Below, in pieces: positions 1 through 9,029 of a DNA stretch of 45,782 nt. The DNA lies in NCBI RefSeq assembly GCF_014486675.1, contig NZ_JACTAC010000020.1, forward strand, positions 1-45,782. Direction: 5' to 3'. The number at the start of each line of letters is the position of its first letter. The stretch's first letter is position 1. The notes under the pieces are model-generated. The model did no database searches and was not told the origin of the DNA. It saw nothing but the letters and a program-made list of their open reading frames with translations. Both the position numbers and the translations under genes were made by a program. Source of the stretch: Flavobacterium macrobrachii. GTDB lineage: Bacteria; Bacteroidota; Bacteroidia; Flavobacteriales; Flavobacteriaceae.

Positions 1-40
1 AAATTTATTTGAATTAATTTTGTGTACAGTAATTAAACTG

Positions 41-727
41 TTAAATTATTGTTAAAATTTTCTCTGCATTTTCCCAATCGGTTATTGTGTCTATATTGAC
101 ATAAAAATTTGCGTTACTTTCTATATATGCAATTTTATTTCCAAAAAAACTTCCATTTTTTAATGTTTGGATTTTGGTTATATAAATTGAACCATCTCGA
201 TGGAATGCATTTGGCAAATCTTGTCTTCTTGAGATTATTTTCTCTTCGCCTGTAGCTATTTTTAAAGTTCCATTATTTTCTTCAAATATCCAGTGAGGAT
301 TATATTGATGTGGAACAGGAAGAACACTTATTAAACTATCAGCATCAGATTCAATAAATTTTTCTATTGCTTTATCAATAAATCCATTTTCTCTAAAAGG
401 ACTGGTAGGTTGAAGTAAGCAAACCGCATCGAAGAAAGAATTTTGCTTTTCAAAAAATTCTACTGCATGTTGTACTACTTCAATTGAGGTAGAATGGTCT
501 TGAGCCAAGTTTGTAGGTCTAATAAATGGTGGTTTACAACCAGCTAATTCAGCAGCGATAGCAATTTCATCATCATCAGTAGATACAACTATTTCTGTTA
601 AAAGAGTAGCGTTTTTTGCAGAGTCAATGGTAAATTCAATTAAGGGTTTATTTCCTAGAAGTTTTATATTTTTTCTTGGTACTCCTTTTGAACCGCCGCG
701 TGCTGGAATAACTGCAAGTATTTTCAT
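41..727 (-). CDS. neuA: Acylneuraminate cytidylyltransferase family (NeuA/LegF/PseF-like)
   Basis: This enzyme should activate a nonulosonic acid with CTP to give the CMP-sugar donor, in the cytoplasm. The 228-residue length is normal for the family. The N-terminal nucleotide-binding motif IPARGGSKGVPRKNI (about residues 7-21) and the later LLQPTSPFR segment (about 104-112) are diagnostic. It begins with ATG and touches the stop of the NeuC-like gene upstream by one base, so it is probably translationally coupled and the last gene visible in a GT-NeuB-NeuC-NeuA unit. The sequence alone does not say whether the substrate is Neu5Ac, legionaminic or pseudaminic acid. The PglF/PglE/PglD-like genes elsewhere in the window favour legionaminic acid (inference). 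Confidence 0.9.
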   Translation of the reverse strand: MKILAVIPARGGSKGVPRKNIKLLGNKPLIEFTIDSAKNATLLTEIVVSTDDDEIAIAAELAGCKPPFIRPTNLAQDHSTSIEVVQHAVEFFEKQNSFFDAVCLLQPTSPFRENGFIDKAIEKFIESDADSLISVLPVPHQYNPHWIFEENNGTLKIATGEEKIISRRQDLPNAFHRDGSIYITKIQTLKNGSFFGNKIAYIESNANFYVNIDTITDWENAEKILTII

Positions 728-1887
728 TAATAAGTTATGGTTTTATGAAACTTTAACGGTAAGCTGCTTAATAATTTTGCAATTTTTTCTCCAGCATTTC
801 CACCGCCATAAACTGTTGATTTTTCTCTTTTGTTTTCTTTCAATATAATTTCAACTGCATTTACAATATCATCTTCATTGTATGAAACATCAATTACATT
901 TTTTCCTCTATCTCTTCTGTTTTGTCTTGAACCTATGTTAACTGTGGGAACACCAAGATAGGCGCATTCTCGAATTCCAACACTGGAATTTCCAATTAAA
1001 CATAACGAATGATTTAATAATGTTAAGAAATCATCGCCTTTCATGTTTTTAAAAAAATGTACATTTTCAAGTTCATATTTTTCTCTAAAAGAACGAATTC
1101 CACTAGACGTTCCGTCGGCTCCAGCATCAACATTTGGCCAAAACCACAATGTTGGTTTATTTATTTTTTGTATGGCTGTAAGTGTAGCTTCAATATGCTT
1201 TCTTGAGTCTTTATATTCGTTAGTAACTGGATGTTGCATAACCACTAAATAACCCTTTTTTAGATTAGGTTGAGAACCAACTCCTCCATATCTTTCATAA
1301 GGATTAAAGTCTAAATTAGTTTTATTATTAACTTGACTTGCAATATCTATTGATGGACAGCCTGTATTAAAAACCATTTCAGGATTTTCGCCCAATTGTA
1401 TAACTCGTTGTTTAGCATTTTCAGAAGCTACAAAATGATAGTCTGCAAGTTTTGTGATTGAATGTCTTACTTTTTCATCAATATTACCAGTAACTTCACC
1501 ACCTTGAATATGGGCAAGAGGAATATTCATATAGGAAGCTGAAATAGCTGTTGCCATTGTTTCAAAACGATCGGCAACTGTGACAACAATATCTGGCTTT
1601 AAATTATCAAATACTGTTGATAATTCTAGTATTCCTATTCCAGTTGTTTTTGCTGCGGCAGTTAAATTTTCTCCTTCTAAAACATTAAAAACTTTTGCTG
1701 CAATTTCAAATCCATCATTTACAATGTAATTAACAGCACTTCCATATCTATCCAATAATGCTGATGCAGCAACAATTAGCTGTAATTCTAGTTCAGGATG
1801 ATTTTGTATTGCTGTTAATACTGTTTTTACTCTACTGTAAGATGGTCTTGCTGTTATGACTACAGCTATTTTTCTTTTTACATTCAT
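727..1887 (-). CDS. neuC: UDP-GlcNAc 2-epimerase, hydrolysing type (NeuC/LegG-like)
   Basis: Enzymes of this family remove UDP and invert C2 of UDP-GlcNAc, or of UDP-diacetylbacillosamine in the LegG branch, to give the free ManNAc-type sugar that NeuB condenses. Family marks are the GT-B-like two-domain length (386 aa), the central AHIQGGEVTGNIDEKVRHSI stretch (about 125-144), and the C-terminal GNSSVGIRECAYLGVPTVN stretch (about 299-317) that binds UDP. The N-terminal loop reads TARPSYSR where many relatives have a TGTR/GTRPE-type sequence, so this may be a separate branch. It overlaps the NeuB-like gene by four bases and adjoins the NeuA-like gene, which indicates a coupled trio. Exact substrate is unknown. 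Confidence 0.87.
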   Translation of the reverse strand: MNVKRKIAVVITARPSYSRVKTVLTAIQNHPELELQLIVAASALLDRYGSAVNYIVNDGFEIAAKVFNVLEGENLTAAAKTTGIGILELSTVFDNLKPDIVVTVADRFETMATAISASYMNIPLAHIQGGEVTGNIDEKVRHSITKLADYHFVASENAKQRVIQLGENPEMVFNTGCPSIDIASQVNNKTNLDFNPYERYGGVGSQPNLKKGYLVVMQHPVTNEYKDSRKHIEATLTAIQKINKPTLWFWPNVDAGADGTSSGIRSFREKYELENVHFFKNMKGDDFLTLLNHSLCLIGNSSVGIRECAYLGVPTVNIGSRQNRRDRGKNVIDVSYNEDDIVNAVEIILKENKREKSTVYGGGNAGEKIAKLLSSLPLKFHKTITY

Positions 1888-2891
1888 TCTAAGTCATCTT
1901 CATTTAAAAAATCCCATTGTGATTTTTGTTTGTTTAGTTTTCGTCCAATAACTTTATGGAAATCTAACGCTAAAATACCAAAACCTTTTGGTTTTTTACT
2001 TTCTAAATCGTCAAATGTAATTATATGGTTTTTAGGTAAATTTTTATTAACTGCTAGTGATTTTTCAAAAATTTGCTTCAACTCTTTGAATTGATTGTTG
2101 TTGTTTTTATCGATTGGATTATCAATGGCTTCTTGAATTTGATTTACTGCTTCAACTAATTGTATAGTTTCTTCAATTGTTAAAGAAGCTTTTGCATCTG
2201 GTCCAAAAATATCTCGATGAAACACAACATGGAATTCTAAAATTTTTGCACCCAAAGAAACTGCGGCTATTCCTGTAGCAATTTTTGCTGAATGGTCTGA
2301 AAATCCTATGGTTACATTGTACCTATCACTCAGTTCTTTTATTACATTCAGTCCAAACTGTTCTGGTTTAGTTGGATAAGCTGTTGTACATTGTAAAATT
2401 GAAAAATCGGCCTTATTATTTTTTAAAAAATTGATAGTTTCATCTAATTCATCATAACTACTCATTCCTGAAGAAATAATAATTGGCTTTCCAGTTTGAC
2501 AAACTTTTTCTAACAATAAAAAATTATTGACTTCGCCCGAGCCTATTTTATAAGTGTGTACACCTATTTCTTCTAACCAATCAACAGCAAGATTACTAAA
2601 AGGGGAACAAATAAAGTCTAGTCCAACTTCATCACAATGTTTTTTAATATCTTTCCATTGGTCCATGGAGAATTCCATTCTTTTCCAATAGTCAAATCGA
2701 GTTAAGTCTTCTTTTGAAAATTTAACTCTGAAAGGTTCATGAACACTACTTTCTGCCTCAGCTAAATGCATTTGAAATTTAATAGCTTGAACACCTGTTT
2801 TTGAAACGGCATCAATATAGGAATGAAGTATTCCAAGACTTCCTTCATGAGCTTGAGCAATTTCAGCTATTAAATAAGGTTTGTTTTTCAT
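1884..2891 (-). CDS. neuB: N-acetylneuraminate synthase family (NeuB/LegI-like)
   Basis: This protein should condense phosphoenolpyruvate with a C6 amino sugar to form a nine-carbon nonulosonic acid. It has an N-terminal TIM-barrel NeuB domain (about residues 5-245) with YKIGSGEVNN, ISSGMSS and GFSDHS motifs, and a C-terminal SAF (antifreeze-like) domain ending in KPKGFGI...VIGRKL (about 290-325). An upstream in-frame TTG would add one residue; the ATG at 2891 is chosen. The opening reads IAEIAQAHEGSLG instead of the common IAEIGxNHxG, and the metal/substrate region reads HVVFHRDIFGPDAKASLT, so it belongs to a divergent subfamily. It overlaps NeuC by four bases. Confidence 0.88.
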   Translation of the reverse strand: MKNKPYLIAEIAQAHEGSLGILHSYIDAVSKTGVQAIKFQMHLAEAESSVHEPFRVKFSKEDLTRFDYWKRMEFSMDQWKDIKKHCDEVGLDFICSPFSNLAVDWLEEIGVHTYKIGSGEVNNFLLLEKVCQTGKPIIISSGMSSYDELDETINFLKNNKADFSILQCTTAYPTKPEQFGLNVIKELSDRYNVTIGFSDHSAKIATGIAAVSLGAKILEFHVVFHRDIFGPDAKASLTIEETIQLVEAVNQIQEAIDNPIDKNNNNQFKELKQIFEKSLAVNKNLPKNHIITFDDLESKKPKGFGILALDFHKVIGRKLNKQKSQWDFLNEDDLE

Positions 2892-2925
2892 CAATTATAC
2901 TTTTTTTGGAAGTAGGTAAATGTAA

Positions 2926-3828
2926 TTATTTTTGTGGTTTCCAATAAATTTTTGGTTCGCTTAATTTTTTATAAGAATCAAACTCTTCTTCAGTAAATTT
3001 ATTTCTATTTTTTAGAATTGTTGGAAAACTTTTTATCAGATCGAGAAATGCAAAGAAAAAAGGTTTAATTACTTTGAAATTTCCTTTGACTATTTTTTTA
3101 AATTGCATGAGAATTGAATATGCAAAATAGTAAGTTATTTTCTTTTTGGGATAAAATAAGAAAATATTATACCATCCAGCTCGAAGACTTCTTCTGTATC
3201 TAAAACTAAAGTCTTTCTTTTGTTTTGCTCTATTCTTTAAATCTACTCTATGTTGAATTAAAATTTCTGGATTATAATCAACTTTCCATTTTTTTTTGAA
3301 TAATTGCATTGAAGCAAAACTCTCTTCTCCATAAAATTCATACCATTCTGGATAATTAGGTATACTTTTCCATGCTTTTGTTCGCCATGCATGTCCACAT
3401 CCTACAAAACTTTTAACTTGATGTGTTGTATCATTAGTTGTAATGCAGTTTGTTTCTTCTAAACTCCAAAAAATTCGGAAAGCAATTAATCCACACGATG
3501 GATTATTATTAAAATGTTTTTCTATTAATTCTAATGAATTTTTAGAGATGAAATGAGCATCATCGTCAAGAGAAATTGCAAATTCAGCATCAGTCTCATT
3601 AAGCATTTTATTTCTACAATAAATGTAACCATTGGAAATTTCATTTCTTTGAATATCTAGAAGTGGAAATTTTTCTTTGACAATATTATAGGTGTTATCT
3701 GTTGATCCATCATCAATAATAGTACAATCAACATCGCATCTATTTAGTATATCACTCATTTCATTTAGTGTAAATACTAAGTCTTTTTGGCGATTTTTTG
3801 TTGTAATTAGAAATTTGAATTTAGTCAA
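2926..3828 (-). CDS. Glycosyltransferase family 2
   Basis: A GT-A fold glycosyltransferase acting at the inner membrane on a lipid-linked glycan; donor and acceptor are unknown. The fold is shown by the IIDDGSTDNTY motif (about 37-47), the metal-binding SLDDDAH (about 86-92) and the FYGEESF base region (about 165-171). The C-terminal third is basic and hydrophobic (YYFAYSILMQF), suggesting membrane association. The start is TTG three bases after the stop of the upstream GT2; no ATG lies between it and the conserved FLITTKNRQ start. It is the third transferase of the ABC-exporter block and directly precedes the NeuB-like gene, so it is one candidate to transfer the nonulosonic acid, though classical sialyltransferases are not GT2 (inference, weak). 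Confidence 0.85.
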   Translation of the reverse strand: MTKFKFLITTKNRQKDLVFTLNEMSDILNRCDVDCTIIDDGSTDNTYNIVKEKFPLLDIQRNEISNGYIYCRNKMLNETDAEFAISLDDDAHFISKNSLELIEKHFNNNPSCGLIAFRIFWSLEETNCITTNDTTHQVKSFVGCGHAWRTKAWKSIPNYPEWYEFYGEESFASMQLFKKKWKVDYNPEILIQHRVDLKNRAKQKKDFSFRYRRSLRAGWYNIFLFYPKKKITYYFAYSILMQFKKIVKGNFKVIKPFFFAFLDLIKSFPTILKNRNKFTEEEFDSYKKLSEPKIYWKPQK

Positions 3829-3831
3829 AAT

Positions 3832-4848
3832 TTAATATTTTGTAATGGAAGATTTTGGCAAATCTTTTATTTTGTAGAAAAACCTTCTAAACTCCTTTCT
3901 ATTGAAAAGTTTTCTAAAAAGTTTGTTTTTTATGTAGAAACTTATTTTATTTTCTTTGGTAAGTTGATTAAAATCTAATAATTCTATACTTTTTTCATTA
4001 TTCTCATTTAATTTTTGTACTTCTTCATCCATCCATTTTTCATAATAATTCCCCATATGGTATGCATGATTTTTACTTGTAGTTAAACGCCAAAGTTTAT
4101 GATACAATGGTAGACTATCTAAATTTTTTAAAATTTTTGGTCCCATTTTTAAATTAGAATGAGTTTTAATTGTCTCAAAAAAATCGCCTCTGTAAGTAGC
4201 AACAAAATGTCCTGAACCTACCACCGTTTTACAACCATTTTGTTCAAACGTTAAATGATATTTTAAATAATCTTGATTGTAATTATTTCCCCATCCAAGA
4301 CTTTCATAAAACATTTTTAAACCATCAGGATCATCTACATTTGTAAATTTCAATTTATTAGAAAATAATTTTTCAAAAATTAAATTAGTTGAATGCTCTC
4401 CAAAACTTCTGAACTGAGGTACTAACCCAACAATTCCTGCTCTCGGGATTTTATTATAAACTTCATAGGTAGCATTTTGCCAATTTTTCAGAAATAAAAC
4501 ATCGGCATCGGCTATTGTTACTAATTTAAATTTTCTTCCAGAAATTCCTTTTACAATTGCATTAAACTTTCCAATATTATCTGTATGTATGACTTCGTGA
4601 ATAATTTTATCCTTGTACAAACTATTTAAATAATCAACCACTTCAATATTTGAACCGTTATTAACAATTGTGATATATGTTTTTGTATGTATGGTTTTTA
4701 ATAGAGATTGTAAACAAATTTTAAAAATTTTAAATGCATCAACGAAGTAGTCTTCATTATTAGGAATATATACAGGAATTATTATCTGATGAAAATAAAT
4801 GGTCTCATAAGAAATATCATTTTTAGATGGATTTGTGCCTATTCTCAT
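3832..4848 (-). CDS. Glycosyltransferase family 2
   Basis: A GT-A fold glycosyltransferase of 338 residues. The N-terminal half contains IIIPVYIPN, the IVNNGSN nucleotide-binding turn and TIADADVLF, whose DAD is the DxD metal site (about 112-116). The C-terminal part is rich in Lys and Arg (KLFRKLFNRKEFRRFFYK), consistent with peripheral membrane binding. It overlaps the preceding GT4 gene by four bases (4845-4848), so translation is probably coupled. Substrate is not predictable from sequence. The gene is very AT-rich like its neighbours from 2.9 to 6.7 kb. Confidence 0.82.
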   Translation of the reverse strand: MRIGTNPSKNDISYETIYFHQIIIPVYIPNNEDYFVDAFKIFKICLQSLLKTIHTKTYITIVNNGSNIEVVDYLNSLYKDKIIHEVIHTDNIGKFNAIVKGISGRKFKLVTIADADVLFLKNWQNATYEVYNKIPRAGIVGLVPQFRSFGEHSTNLIFEKLFSNKLKFTNVDDPDGLKMFYESLGWGNNYNQDYLKYHLTFEQNGCKTVVGSGHFVATYRGDFFETIKTHSNLKMGPKILKNLDSLPLYHKLWRLTTSKNHAYHMGNYYEKWMDEEVQKLNENNEKSIELLDFNQLTKENKISFYIKNKLFRKLFNRKEFRRFFYKIKDLPKSSITKY

Positions 4849-6008
4849 TTGACAATAATATTATCAATTAGTGCTAAATATTGACTTTTTATAGTAGCAA
4901 AACTATACTTTTTCACATAAACTTGTCTATTTATTTCTGCTATTTTTACTAAATCAGCTTGTTTTAACTGTTCAATTATTTCAATACTTAAGTTTATTGA
5001 TTTTTTTTCGTTAATGTCTATCCAAAAATCATTTTCTGTTGAAAACAATCTATCTTCCATAGCACCAACTTTTGTTGAAATAATAATTTTACCAGCTGCC
5101 ATAGCTTCTAATCCTACCAATGGTCCTGATTCTTCGTGAGATGCAATTACTAACACATCAATTTCTTTGAAAAATTTATAAAGCTCTTGTTGATTTATTT
5201 GCCCTAGAAATTTTATGTTTTTTTTCTCTTTGCTTTTAATTTCTATATCATTTTTCAAGACACCATTTCCTGCGACTATAAACTCATAATCATCATTTTT
5301 GCAAAAAAAATCAATTAATTCAATTATGCCTTTCTCCCTACTTATTCTACCGAGAAAACCGTATTTTTTTTTCTGATTAAAATTTATTGGTAACTCTAAA
5401 AGGCAATTGTCGTTTAAAGCGCATTGATCAATAATGGCATATGGTAATTCAATTTGGTTATTCAAATTTCTTGCATTAGTTTCAGAATGGTGCACAAAAA
5501 GTGCTACTCTTTTTAGAAAGTCAGTTTTTTTAATATCAAAATCTCTAACTGTACCTGTAGTTCTTACTATACAAGGTTTATTATGTTTATTTGAAATTTC
5601 AACTAGTTCTTTTAGATAATTTGACGACAGTTGAACGCAAGCAATAACGACATCCGATTCTTTAATTTTACTTTCCAGAATTGAGATGTTGTTTTTTTTA
5701 AAATTAAATATTTTTTTTGAGAGTTTATTTTTTACAAACGCATATGCTTTTTTGTTTTTTTTATTCTTAAACTTTAAAACATATGCCAAAATTCTTAAAA
5801 GTAAGGAAGAATTAAATGCTTGTATTTGAAAAGAGGTGAAATTTTGTACTGCAAGGTCTGCTAATGCATAAGATTTATCAGAAATATAGATTGATGATAG
5901 TAAACTTATATTGTATTTTCCATTTAATGACTTTGCGATAATGTTTACTTCTACATCTCTACCACCAAAATCACCAATTGGACCAAAAATTAAAACTTTC
6001 TTGTTCAA
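4845..6008 (-). CDS. Glycosyltransferase family 4 (GT-B fold)
   Basis: A 387-residue GT-B glycosyltransferase. The N-terminal loop FGPIGDFGGRDVEV matches the acceptor-domain glycine-rich turn, KYGFLGRISREKGI (about 216-229) is the typical start of the donor domain, and EESGPLVGLEAMAAG (about 291-305) carries the retaining GT4 E-x7-E motif. It starts at TTG; the next upstream codons give no ATG. It belongs to the ABC-transporter block and is followed by two GT2 genes with overlap or near-zero spacing. This stretch has some of the lowest GC in the window (a counted line at 5701-5760 is 10 of 60), suggesting a different origin from the 39-44 kb part. Confidence 0.85.
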   Translation of the reverse strand: MNKKVLIFGPIGDFGGRDVEVNIIAKSLNGKYNISLLSSIYISDKSYALADLAVQNFTSFQIQAFNSSLLLRILAYVLKFKNKKNKKAYAFVKNKLSKKIFNFKKNNISILESKIKESDVVIACVQLSSNYLKELVEISNKHNKPCIVRTTGTVRDFDIKKTDFLKRVALFVHHSETNARNLNNQIELPYAIIDQCALNDNCLLELPINFNQKKKYGFLGRISREKGIIELIDFFCKNDDYEFIVAGNGVLKNDIEIKSKEKKNIKFLGQINQQELYKFFKEIDVLVIASHEESGPLVGLEAMAAGKIIISTKVGAMEDRLFSTENDFWIDINEKKSINLSIEIIEQLKQADLVKIAEINRQVYVKKYSFATIKSQYLALIDNIIVK

Positions 6009-6023
6009 AATTTTATTAAAAAT

Positions 6024-6722
6024 TTAATTCAATCTATACAATAGAAGATATTTGTCAATATATTTTCCATTTTTTTCAGTACAGTTTTCAAATAGACTAT
6101 CAACTGGATTATCCATATTGAATGGAGCAATTTCAAGATTTATAGGTCTCCAAATGCCAATTTCTCCATTATCAATATTTACAGTTGTATTTTTAAAACT
6201 TGTTGTTAAAAGATATTTGGAGCCACTTTTTTGAATATTCTTTAGTGCTAAAGAAATTTGTTTGTTTTTTAAATGTACTAATAAATCTCTACAAAAAATT
6301 AAATCTACTTTTGGTAATGGTTGAGTTAGTATGTCTATTTCTTTGAAAGTAATTGAAGAGTTGGAAAATTTTATATTATTTTCATTTATTACTTTTTCAA
6401 CTATATCAGCACCTATGTAATTTATAGAATTCAAATCAACATTTTTCATCCAATAAAAATCTCCACAAGGAATATCTAACATACTTTTAATTTCGTATTT
6501 TTTTAGAAGTATAGGCAGCTTTTCAATAATTTCTTTTGTTTGTTCAAGATCAGAACCTGAACCAGATTTGGATACATTATTAGCATTATTACTTCTTTCA
6601 TTAAACAAATCTTTTTCATAAATTTTAGTAAAAACACGTTTATTAAAAGAGTGATTATTTACATTCAATGAATTAATAAACAACTTAAATCTTTTTTTAA
6701 TAATTTTTTTTATTTTTTTCAT
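6024..6722 (-). CDS. Class I SAM-dependent methyltransferase
   Basis: A 232-residue protein with a Rossmann methyltransferase core: MLDIPCGDF (about 80-88) is the SAM-binding motif I, YIGADIVEKVI motif II, and DLIFCRDLLVHL motif IV. It sits immediately after Wzt and before a GT4. In ABC-exported O-antigens a methyltransferase often caps the non-reducing end and sets chain length, with the cap read by the Wzt C-terminal domain; here that role is inference from position. The first twenty residues are almost all Lys, Ile and Arg. It could instead methylate an internal sugar. Confidence 0.75.
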   Translation of the reverse strand: MKKIKKIIKKRFKLFINSLNVNNHSFNKRVFTKIYEKDLFNERSNNANNVSKSGSGSDLEQTKEIIEKLPILLKKYEIKSMLDIPCGDFYWMKNVDLNSINYIGADIVEKVINENNIKFSNSSITFKEIDILTQPLPKVDLIFCRDLLVHLKNKQISLALKNIQKSGSKYLLTTSFKNTTVNIDNGEIGIWRPINLEIAPFNMDNPVDSLFENCTEKNGKYIDKYLLLYRLN

Positions 6723-6726
6723 TGTT

Positions 6727-8010
6727 TTAAATTATTTCCCAAGAAGTATTAAATGCTATATTTCCATGTAATCTTGGATTTATATCTCTATTGATATTTA
6801 ATTTTAATGCATCAATAATCTCAAGCGACATGAAATTTTCTATGGTTTTGACTTTTGAGGTATCATTATAGTTAACGACTACTAGATTAATTTTATAGTC
6901 GCCTTTCATAAAGTTAATTGGACCAATATTTATTCTTAAAATAAGTTCATTTGTTTTTTTATTCAAAATAAATCCTGATAAATAACTTGAAATAACAGAT
7001 ATAATATTCCCAAAAATATCAATTATTTTTAACTCAAATACATAATTTTTAAAGTCAACTGTATTTTCAGATTTAATCAATAAATCAACAACTATATTTG
7101 AATTCGATCTAAAAGATGTTCTCTCTTGAAACTCTTCATCTAATAGTTTATAATTTACAATAAAACTATCGTTTCCAATGGTTATCAACTTGTCACTTAT
7201 GGTACTTGAAGCATTCCCTTGCTGTAAGTAATGATTTATTGCATTTGAAATTTCTCCATCAAATGATACTGAACCGTTTACAAGAACAATTCCATGGTTA
7301 CATAAACTCTGTACGGCTGCCATGTTATGACTAACAAACAAAACTGTTCTACCTTGGCCTTTACTTATATCACCCATTTTGCCTAAGCATTTTTTCTGAA
7401 ATTCGGCATCGCCAACGGCTAGAACTTCATCTACAATTAAAATTTCGCTTTCAAGATGTGCTGCAACAGCAAAGGCTAAACGAACGTACATTCCTGAAGA
7501 ATATCTTTTTACAGGAGTATCAATATATCTTTCAACTCCAGAAAAATCAATTATTTCATCTAACTTTCTGGCAATCTCTTTTTTTCTCATACCAAGAATT
7601 GCACCATTTAGAAAAATATTTTCTCGACCTGTTAATTCTGGATGAAATCCAGTTCCAACCTCAAGTAAGCTTGCAATTCTACCTTTTACTTTTATTTCGC
7701 CAGTTGTTGGACCTGTTACTCTTGATAATAATTTTAGTAGAGTACTTTTTCCTGCTCCGTTTCGACCAATAATTCCAACCGCTTCTCCTTCATTAATTTT
7801 AAAATTTATATCCTTTAATGACCAAACTATATCAGTGTTTCCTTTACTTGTTCTATCATTAGTTTCGCCAATTTTTAAAAATGGATCTTCTTTACCAAGA
7901 ACTTTGGTTAACCAAAAACGTTCTATATCTCTAGATAATGTTCCAGTTCCAATTTGTCCTATTTGATAGGCTTTTGATATATTGTTTAGTTCTATAACTG
8001 TTTTACTCAT
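6727..8010 (-). CDS. wzt: ABC transporter ATP-binding protein for polysaccharide export, with Wzt C-terminal domain
   Basis: The ATPase subunit drives export of a completed undecaprenyl-linked glycan across the inner membrane with Wzm. Visible motifs are Walker A GRNGAGKST (about 82-90), signature YSSGM (170-174), Walker B ILIVDEVLAVGD (190-201) and the switch histidine in SHN (about 228). The 427-residue length exceeds a bare ATPase of about 250; the extra C-terminal part (about 280-427) is beta-rich and matches a Wzt_C-type glycan-recognition domain in size and position. Its start codon overlaps the wzm stop by one base, so the two are coupled. A methyltransferase follows directly, which fits capping-dependent export. 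Confidence 0.93.
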   Translation of the reverse strand: MSKTVIELNNISKAYQIGQIGTGTLSRDIERFWLTKVLGKEDPFLKIGETNDRTSKGNTDIVWSLKDINFKINEGEAVGIIGRNGAGKSTLLKLLSRVTGPTTGEIKVKGRIASLLEVGTGFHPELTGRENIFLNGAILGMRKKEIARKLDEIIDFSGVERYIDTPVKRYSSGMYVRLAFAVAAHLESEILIVDEVLAVGDAEFQKKCLGKMGDISKGQGRTVLFVSHNMAAVQSLCNHGIVLVNGSVSFDGEISNAINHYLQQGNASSTISDKLITIGNDSFIVNYKLLDEEFQERTSFRSNSNIVVDLLIKSENTVDFKNYVFELKIIDIFGNIISVISSYLSGFILNKKTNELILRINIGPINFMKGDYKINLVVVNYNDTSKVKTIENFMSLEIIDALKLNINRDINPRLHGNIAFNTSWEII

Positions 8011-8876
8011 TATATTGTATCTACAAAGTTCTTTTCTGTTTTGTTAAAAATCAAGATTCCAAGTGTTAGTAAAACTAAAGTGACGCAAGTTGAGTATCCA
8101 ATACTCCAAAAAGTGAACTCTCCTTTTCCTAAAAAAGCATATCTAAAAGCTTCTATAATTCCAGTCATTGGGTTTAATTCAATAAATTTTCTATATTCAA
8201 TTGGCACTTCACTCAATGGATAAATGACTGTTGTTCCATACATCATTAGCTGAACTCCAAATGTTACTAAAAATGTTAAATCTTTATATTTAGTGGTTAT
8301 AGCTGTTATTATCAATCCGATACCTAATCCTAATAAAGCCATTAACAATACTATAACTGGAAATAAAAAAATTCCTTTAGAAAATGAGAAACTTGTTCCT
8401 TCTACTGGATTGATATAGAAATAACCCATCATAATAAGCAACAATAATAATTGGACTGCAAAACGAACCAAATTACTCACAATAATACTTAACGGCATTA
8501 TCAATCTTGGAAAATAAACTTTACCAAAAATATTGACATTGTCTCTAAACACGGTACTTGTTTTAGTTAAGCAATCAGAAAAATATGCCCAAGCAGTAAT
8601 TCCTGAGAGAAAAAACAAGTATTGTGGTATTCCATCTGTTCCGATTCCAGCAAGTTTACCAAAAACAAAACTAAAAACTATAGTTGTAAAAATAGGCTGA
8701 ATAAAAAACCACAACGGACCAAGAACTGTTTGTTTGTAAAAACTAACAAAATCTCGTTTTACAAATAGCAACAACAAATCTCGATAATGCCACAAATCTT
8801 TGAATCTAACATCAAAAAGCGATGTTTTCCCTTTAATAATTAAATCCCAATCATGAGATGGATTTATATTTTTCAT
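8010..8876 (-). CDS. wzm: ABC-2 type polysaccharide export permease
   Basis: The integral membrane subunit of a polysaccharide ABC exporter, 288 residues with about six hydrophobic segments. It has the family-typical RDLLLLFVKRDFVSFYKQTV entry, LGPLWFFIQPIFTTIVF first helix region and the LNPMTGIIEAFRYAFLG loop near the C terminus. It is the first gene of the left-hand minus-strand block and is divergent from the plus-strand phosphatase, with 153 bp between them. A -7-like element lies 41 nt upstream of the ATG. It forms the transporter together with the adjoining Wzt. Confidence 0.93.
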   Translation of the reverse strand: MKNINPSHDWDLIIKGKTSLFDVRFKDLWHYRDLLLLFVKRDFVSFYKQTVLGPLWFFIQPIFTTIVFSFVFGKLAGIGTDGIPQYLFFLSGITAWAYFSDCLTKTSTVFRDNVNIFGKVYFPRLIMPLSIIVSNLVRFAVQLLLLLIMMGYFYINPVEGTSFSFSKGIFLFPVIVLLMALLGLGIGLIITAITTKYKDLTFLVTFGVQLMMYGTTVIYPLSEVPIEYRKFIELNPMTGIIEAFRYAFLGKGEFTFWSIGYSTCVTLVLLTLGILIFNKTEKNFVDTI

Positions 8877-8916
8877 TATATATAATTAAATATTGCTGTA
8901 GGATTTAATAACTTTG

Positions 8917-8924
8917 CAAATATA
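8917..8924 (-). promoter_or_regulatory. Candidate -7 element upstream of wzm
   Basis: On the minus strand this octamer reads TATATTTG, a match to the Bacteroidota -7 consensus TAnnTTTG, 41 nt upstream of the wzm ATG in the 153-bp divergent gap. No TTTG or TTG is seen at the expected -33 distance, so support is from the -7 match and location only. I see no clear plus-strand TAnnTTTG for the divergent phosphatase gene. Confidence 0.35.
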
Positions 8925-9029
8925 TAAATTCGAGGTAGTCATTTAATGAAAATGATAATTAAAACTGTATAATTACACTCATTAAAGGAAAAAAATTATA
9001 GTTTTACACTTATTTAAAATTTTGAAAAA

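Noticed and set aside
1..40. Terminator after the NeuA-like gene
   Set aside because: The forty bases left of the stop codon show no hairpin; the operon probably continues beyond the edge.
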